DNA of 64,000 nt, taken from the NCBI RefSeq assembly GCF_900168055.1, contig NZ_FUYS01000002.1:310888-374887 (forward strand). Reading direction: 5' to 3'. The DNA comes from Parapedobacter luteus (lineage in GTDB: Bacteria; Bacteroidota; Bacteroidia; Sphingobacteriales; Sphingobacteriaceae). Made by a program: the position numbers and the translations under genes. Below are positions 60,037 through 64,000 of this stretch, piece by piece (the first letter of the stretch is position 1; each line of letters starts with the position of its first letter). The notes beneath the pieces were generated by a model. It did not search any database. It was not told the DNA's origin and worked only from the letters and a program-made list of their open reading frames with translations.

Positions 60037-61221
60037 TCAATAGTCTTTGCTGAAATAGGTCTTGTCCAGCACGTCAAACGTTGGCAGTGTATTGTAATGC
60101 CATTTGTCGATTACCGTGCCATTCTGCATGAGTAAAATGCCGGGGTTTGCCCGCACCATGCTTTTGAGCGGCACCGCATCGGCATAAAACACTTCCATAA
60201 GCAAGTCCAATTCATCGCTTATCCGCTCTGCTTCTTGGGTGCTACTTGCCGTGAGGAGTATAGAACGGATGTTGTAAGCTTCTGCCGCGTTCATGACCAG
60301 CGCATTGATTGTACGCAATGCGTTTAGATTTGTCGACTCCAAATCCCAGGCTACCACGATGATGTTGTAATAGGGGTTTTCAATAAGTTGCTGCGTGAAG
60401 TCATCGCCATTGGCATCCGTGATCAAGAGATCCGGTATAGGTACCTGATAGCCCTTTTTCACCAATCTGCTTTCCGGGTCGCCGATAATTTCCCAATTAT
60501 CATCTTTCCAAAGCTCTTCGGCAAGATAGACCTTGTCCGACACGTTTTTCTTTTCACCCGACGTTTTATGCTTTAAGGTGTATACGACCTCATACTGGTC
60601 GCCTTCGGCACCCTCGGGAAGCGTCATCAGCGCGGGGAGGTGATTCCCTTTTTTATAAGGCAGAAAGTCAATGAACGGCAAAAAATTAACGGTGTATATG
60701 CCAATACCCAGTGATATAACGACGAGCGCAACGGTAGTGATTGATTGGGTGTATCTGTCAGACGTGATGGGTTTAATCCGCTTTCTATTGACGAAGATAA
60801 CCAGGATAAGCGCCAGCAGCACGAGGTCTTTGCCGAAAGATTGCCACGGTGTAAGTGGTATGGCATCACCGAAGCACCCGCACGAGGTGACCACTTCAAA
60901 AAATGCGGAGTAGAACGTGAGAAAAGTGAAGAATAAGATCAGTATCAATAATCCCCAGGCAACCGAACGTCCCCAAAAGCCGAGCAATAAGAGCGCACCG
61001 AGGAGGACTTCGAAACCACAGACCACGATGGCGATAGCCACTGCATAGTCATTGAGGAAATGGGTGCCGAAGACATGGAAATATTCTTCCAGTTTATACC
61101 CAAATCCAGTCGGATCATTCGCCTTGATGAGCCCTGAGAAAATAAATAACAGTCCGGTGACGATTCTGGAAAATCCTAATAAGTAGTTAGTCGTTGTTTG
61201 GTAGTTATTGGATGCCTGCAT
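60037..61221 (-). CDS. BT_3928 family protein (DoxX/MauE-like membrane protein with redoxin-like domain)
   Basis: A 394-residue membrane protein. Residues 1-145 hold four helices in the DoxX/MauE fold, with the conserved SCGCFGD motif (113-119) after the second long loop. One further helix at about 165-187 is followed by a soluble domain (about 195-394) that resembles thioredoxin-like redoxins (YYNIIVVAWDL, NPGILLMQNGTVIDKW) but lacks a CxxC. This is the architecture called BT_3928 family in Bacteroidota; its function is unknown, and a role in thiol redox is only suggested by the CGC motif. Its start overlaps the end of the DUF1599 gene by 17 nt. Confidence 0.87.
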   Translation of the reverse strand: MQASNNYQTTTNYLLGFSRIVTGLLFIFSGLIKANDPTGFGYKLEEYFHVFGTHFLNDYAVAIAIVVCGFEVLLGALLLLGFWGRSVAWGLLILILFFTFLTFYSAFFEVVTSCGCFGDAIPLTPWQSFGKDLVLLALILVIFVNRKRIKPITSDRYTQSITTVALVVISLGIGIYTVNFLPFIDFLPYKKGNHLPALMTLPEGAEGDQYEVVYTLKHKTSGEKKNVSDKVYLAEELWKDDNWEIIGDPESRLVKKGYQVPIPDLLITDANGDDFTQQLIENPYYNIIVVAWDLESTNLNALRTINALVMNAAEAYNIRSILLTASSTQEAERISDELDLLMEVFYADAVPLKSMVRANPGILLMQNGTVIDKWHYNTLPTFDVLDKTYFSKDY

Positions 61222-61783
61222 CTGCGGTATGCTTTAGGGGGTCGTTGGTTGCCAGTCCGAGTTTAATCAGTGCGAAAACAGCATAATTGAGCATGTCTTG
61301 GTAGTTGGCTCTGATACCTTCCGATACCACGGTTTGTCCTTGATTGTCTTCGATTTGCTTCACCCGGTGGATTTTCATTAAAATGAGATCGGTAAGCGAC
61401 GTCAGCCGCATGTCCCGCCAAGCCTCTCCGTAGTCGTGATTTTTGGCAAACATTAGCTCTTTGGTTTCCTGGATGGCATGGTCGTACCGCTGGGCTACGG
61501 TATCTAATGGGAGTTGTTCGTCGCCGGTTTCGCCCAGTTCCAACTGCATCATCGCAATTACGCAATAATTCACAATGCCAATGTATTCATCAGCTACCCC
61601 ATCGCCCACTTTGCTGACTTTTTTTTCTTCCAGCGTGCGTATACGTTGAGCTTTGATGTAAAGCTGGTCGGTGATGGATGGCAGTCGCATAATGCGCCAA
61701 GCGGTGCCGTAGTCGGCTGTTTTTTTTATAAATAACTGTTGGCAATGTTCAATGACCCTATTGTATTGTACTGAAGTATCCAT
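61205..61783 (-). CDS. DUF1599 (Nmad1-type) protein with two tandem domains
   Basis: A 192-residue cytosolic protein made of two copies of one domain: copy 1 has DYGTAWRIMRLPSITDQLYIK and copy 2 has DYGEAWRDMRLTSLTDLILMK, about 90 residues apart. I believe this family (DUF1599) is also called nucleotide modification associated domain 1. The enzyme role is not established. A long frame starts upstream, but the -7 box at 61792-61799 lies in it, so I chose the ATG at 61783 (8 bp after the box). First gene of the seven-gene minus-strand run. Confidence 0.85.
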   Translation of the reverse strand: MDTSVQYNRVIEHCQQLFIKKTADYGTAWRIMRLPSITDQLYIKAQRIRTLEEKKVSKVGDGVADEYIGIVNYCVIAMMQLELGETGDEQLPLDTVAQRYDHAIQETKELMFAKNHDYGEAWRDMRLTSLTDLILMKIHRVKQIEDNQGQTVVSEGIRANYQDMLNYAVFALIKLGLATNDPLKHTADAGIQ

Positions 61784-61791
61784 GTTAGGAG

Positions 61792-61799
61792 CAAAGATA
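61792..61799 (-). promoter_or_regulatory. -7 promoter box (TATCTTTG) of the DUF1599-led operon
   Basis: Exact TAnnTTTG match with only 8 bp to the ATG at 61783. The leader would be a few nucleotides at most. Confidence 0.65.
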
Positions 61800-61870
61800 A
61801 GGATAAGATGCGAGCGAAAAGAATAAGTCAACGAAGTTCGCGTAGCGTATTACTAAAATAATACAGATAT

Positions 61871-62665
61871 TTGGGCGTGGATACTTCAACGATACGGACA
61901 GTACGGGTGACGCGTTATGTGACACCCTTGCGCGAAGGCGGGTCGCTGCCGGCCCTTGCGGAGGCCGATGATGGCTTCTTGTACGCGCTCAAATTTCGTG
62001 GTGCCGGCCAGGGAAGCAAAGCCTTGATCGCCGAACTGCTTGGCGGCGAAATCGCGCGGGCCTTGGGATTCCGGGTGCCGGAGATTGTGTTTGCTCAACT
62101 TGACGAAGCTTTCGGCCGGACAGAGCCCGACGAAGAGATACAGGACTTGCTGCAGGCCAGCACAGGACTTAACTTAGCCCTGCATTATCTTTCCGGGGCC
62201 ATAACCTTTGACCCCGTAGTGACCACGTTGGACCCGGCGCTGGCTTCCCGCATCGTCTGGTTGGATTGCTTGTTGACTAATGTGGATCGGACCGCCAAAA
62301 ATACGAATATGTTGATGTGGCATAAGGAGCTGTGGCTAATAGACCATGGGGCGTCGCTCTATTTCCACCATACCTGGGATAACTCGCACGAGCAGGCTGT
62401 GAGGTCTTTTACACAGGTGAATAATCATGTATTGCTTCCCTGGGCATCACAACTGAGGGAGGCTGACGCTGAATTGAGACCCAAACTCACGGCCTCTGTC
62501 ATTCAGCGTATTGTTCAATTGGTGCCTGATGAATGGTTGGCAAACCACGATGTGCAATCACCGGAAGAAGCCCGGGAAGTATACCGGCGGTTTATAACGA
62601 TGCGGGCGGCGGCGTCTGAAAATTTTGTAAACGAAGCACAAGATGCAAGAAAACGGGTTATTTGA
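61871..62665 (+). CDS. HipA-like kinase (compact)
   Basis: A 264-residue protein of the HipA-like kinase group, much shorter than E. coli HipA (about 440 residues) and lacking its N-terminal subdomain. Kinase features: Lys41 in LYALKFRGAGQG, Glu55 in AELLGGEIARAL, the catalytic loop LLTNVDRTAKNTNML (Asp139, Asn144) and the metal-binding LIDHGASLYF (Asp158). All key acids are present, so it is probably active. The start is uncertain: TTG at 61871 or GTG at 61877; there is no ATG. It overlaps the DUF3037 gene by 23 nt, a pairing found in many genomes. There is no HipB-type repressor next to it. Confidence 0.85.
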   Translation: MGVDTSTIRTVRVTRYVTPLREGGSLPALAEADDGFLYALKFRGAGQGSKALIAELLGGEIARALGFRVPEIVFAQLDEAFGRTEPDEEIQDLLQASTGLNLALHYLSGAITFDPVVTTLDPALASRIVWLDCLLTNVDRTAKNTNMLMWHKELWLIDHGASLYFHHTWDNSHEQAVRSFTQVNNHVLLPWASQLREADAELRPKLTASVIQRIVQLVPDEWLANHDVQSPEEAREVYRRFITMRAAASENFVNEAQDARKRVI

Positions 62666-63026
62666 GTATGCAGTAATCCGCTTGGTGCCTAAAGTGGAAC
62701 GCGAGGAATTTTTCAACGTAGGAGTGGTGCTGTATTGCCGGGGGCAGCGCTTTTTGGATATGCGGTATTCCTTGGACGAAAACAAGCTGCAAGCCTTTTG
62801 CCCATCTTGCGATGCCGACGAATTGGAAGCTTACCTACTGGCATTCCAGCGAACGTGTCACGGATCGCATGACGGCGGGCCGATTGCCAAGTTGCCAGCA
62901 GCCGAACGTTTCCGGTGGCTTACCGCAAAACGGAGCACGGTCATTCAGACATCGCCCGTACATCCCGGGCTATGTACGGACGCACAAACAACACTCGAAC
63001 GGTTGTACCGCGAACTGGTCTTGTAG
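62643..63026 (+). CDS. DUF3037 domain protein
   Basis: A 127-residue cytosolic protein of the DUF3037 family, recognised by FEYAVIRLVPKVEREEFFNVGVVLYC at the start and AERFRWLTAKRSTVIQTSPV in the C-terminal half. Function unknown. It overlaps the HipA-like kinase gene by 23 nt, so the two are translationally coupled and likely act together, perhaps as regulator, substrate or antidote of the kinase. Convergent with the cytochrome gene, 7 bp apart. Confidence 0.85.
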   Translation: MQENGLFEYAVIRLVPKVEREEFFNVGVVLYCRGQRFLDMRYSLDENKLQAFCPSCDADELEAYLLAFQRTCHGSHDGGPIAKLPAAERFRWLTAKRSTVIQTSPVHPGLCTDAQTTLERLYRELVL

Positions 63027-63033
63027 GCTCCCG

Positions 63034-63459
63034 CTATTTGCATGCTTTCAATGCTTGATTGATCTCTTCAAGGGTGAAGATCCCCATTTTATTGCCAAAT
63101 GAATTGCCCACATAGGTAAGCACGTAGGCGATTTCAATAGGGGCAAGTTGCGGGTTAGGCGGCATTTCACCATCAAACAGTTGTCCGTGGACGGTGATCG
63201 TGTCTTTAAGCCCATTTTTAATTATGCATGCCAGTTGCTCCCGATGGTTGAGCAAAAATGCACTGTCCGTCAATGCCGGATACAAATTTCCCAGTCCTTC
63301 GCCCTTGGCACCATGGCAATTTTGGCACTGGGCGGCATATAGCTTTTGGCCATTTACAGCATACTGCGCGGTTCGGATGGCGTCTTCACTCTGACAGGAA
63401 TGGAACAGTACATACACGGATAGCAATGCGGCACAGCCATAGATATAGGTGTTCCGCAT
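63034..63459 (-). CDS. Cytochrome c, membrane-anchored
   Basis: A 141-residue monohaem class I cytochrome c. Lipoprotein-like signal (LFHSCQSED, Cys about 22), haem motif CQNCH (about 45-49) and the distal Met in DGEMPPNPQL. It is periplasmic and tethered, transferring electrons or sensing redox state. ATG at 63459 is preferred over the GTG one codon upstream; it overlaps the SCO stop (TGATG), so the two are co-translated. Pairing with SCO suggests a link to cytochrome oxidase assembly or copper handling. Confidence 0.87.
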   Translation of the reverse strand: MRNTYIYGCAALLSVYVLFHSCQSEDAIRTAQYAVNGQKLYAAQCQNCHGAKGEGLGNLYPALTDSAFLLNHREQLACIIKNGLKDTITVHGQLFDGEMPPNPQLAPIEIAYVLTYVGNSFGNKMGIFTLEEINQALKACK

Positions 63460-64000
63460 CACTCATATTCCTTTAAGAGGAGAGCCAATTCGTCGAGCAA
63501 GAGCTGTACCTGTGCGTCATTCGTGCCGTCGTAAGCTCCCCGAATGTGCTTGTCTTTATCCACCAAAAGGAAATAGCCCGAATGGTCATATCCGCCCGGC
63601 GCATCGCCGTCTTCTTTTGTATAGACCATATAGGCATCTGCCAGGCTGTATATTTCGGCTTTGCTGCCGGTGACAAACTGCCATTGGTCGTTGGTGACGC
63701 CCAGTTTATCGGCATAACGCTTGAGCACCGAAGGGGAGTCGTGGCGAAAATCGATGCTATGGGAGAGAAACCGCACGCGTTCATCACCTTTGTACCGCTC
63801 GTATACCTTCAGGAGATTGCGTTGCATGGTAGGGCAGATGCTTGGACAATGCGTGAAGAAGAAGTTGGCGATATACACCCCATTGTCAAATGTATGGTTG
63901 GTAATGAAAGTGCTGTCCTGATTAAGCAGCTTAAACTCGGGGATACTATGGTACAGCGTGTCTGTCAGTGTCTTGCCGTCCACCGCCTTCGTAATAGGCT
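63459..64000 (-). CDS. SCO1/SenC family protein, N-terminus beyond right edge
   Basis: A thioredoxin-fold copper chaperone/thiol-disulfide reductase for cytochrome oxidase assembly. The reading frame stays open to the window edge; the GTG at 63983 is internal. The copper-binding motif is CPSIC in FFFTHCPSICPTMQRN, and the distal His lies in GYDHSGYFLLVDKDKHIRG. The visible 179 residues are most of the mature domain; a signal peptide or membrane anchor should lie upstream. Followed directly by the cytochrome c gene. Confidence 0.88.
   Translation of the reverse strand, partial: PITKAVDGKTLTDTLYHSIPEFKLLNQDSTFITNHTFDNGVYIANFFFTHCPSICPTMQRNLLKVYERYKGDERVRFLSHSIDFRHDSPSVLKRYADKLGVTNDQWQFVTGSKAEIYSLADAYMVYTKEDGDAPGGYDHSGYFLLVDKDKHIRGAYDGTNDAQVQLLLDELALLLKEYE

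Overview
The window reads as chromosome of a Bacteroidota bacterium, most likely family Sphingobacteriaceae (a Parapedobacter/Sphingobacterium/Olivibacter-like genome; the genus is a guess). Reasons: an ECF sigma/FecR/SusC/SusD cassette, Gld-type ABC transporter genes, a BT_3928-like DoxX protein, mitochondrial-type aconitase, MqnC (futalosine menaquinone route), ATP-type PEP carboxykinase, type B L31, and many copies of the Bacteroidota -7 promoter box TAnnTTTG. No prophage, insertion sequence or CRISPR array was seen.

1-12 kb: the end of an SDR oxidoreductase, then a TPP riboswitch driving a thiamine salvage operon thiM-thiE-thiD-tenA. Next come a MarR-GNAT fusion regulator with its own operator, a DinB-like protein, an M61 peptidase, an EEP-family hydrolase, a PQQ-type sugar dehydrogenase, a quinone-reductase-like MDR, exonuclease III, and a small lipoprotein-like ORF that runs through a terminator hairpin. 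11.9-17.7 kb: a complete RND efflux operon (adaptor, pump, outer membrane factor). 17.9-27 kb: accessory-looking genes around two tRNAs: a GH38-like exported enzyme beside tRNA-Lys, an HxlR/DoxX divergent pair, peptide deformylase, a Crp/Fnr regulator, tRNA-Ser, a rifampin ADP-ribosyltransferase (arr-like), an exported TIM-barrel protein and a 7TMR-HD phosphohydrolase.

27-42 kb: mostly housekeeping genes: rpe, aconitase, an MBL hydrolase, pckA, a NahK-like kinase with a CBM9-like protein, rpmE2, a decayed remnant that looks like a GlmU-like nucleotidyltransferase, tpiA, prmA, mpl, an XRE regulator, a very acidic small protein, scpB and mqnC. 42-54.6 kb: a second PQQ-type dehydrogenase, then the ECF sigma/FecR pair, a 368-nt structured leader, susC (with STN signalling domain), susD and an exported TIM-barrel isomerase-like protein. 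A UMF1-type MFS transporter, a LutA-like Fe-S protein and a second copy of the TIM-barrel protein follow.

54.6-61.8 kb is a seven-gene minus-strand run: DUF1599 protein, BT_3928-like protein, aroK, GDPD lipoprotein, GldA-like ATPase, an outer membrane beta-barrel, and a GldF-GldG fusion. The window ends with an overlapping HipA-like kinase/DUF3037 pair and a cytochrome c/SCO pair cut by the right edge. The most interesting signals are the susC leader with mutually exclusive hairpins, the HipA-like/DUF3037 pair, the rearranged gld genes, the GlmU-like remnant, and the recurrent -7 boxes almost touching start codons.
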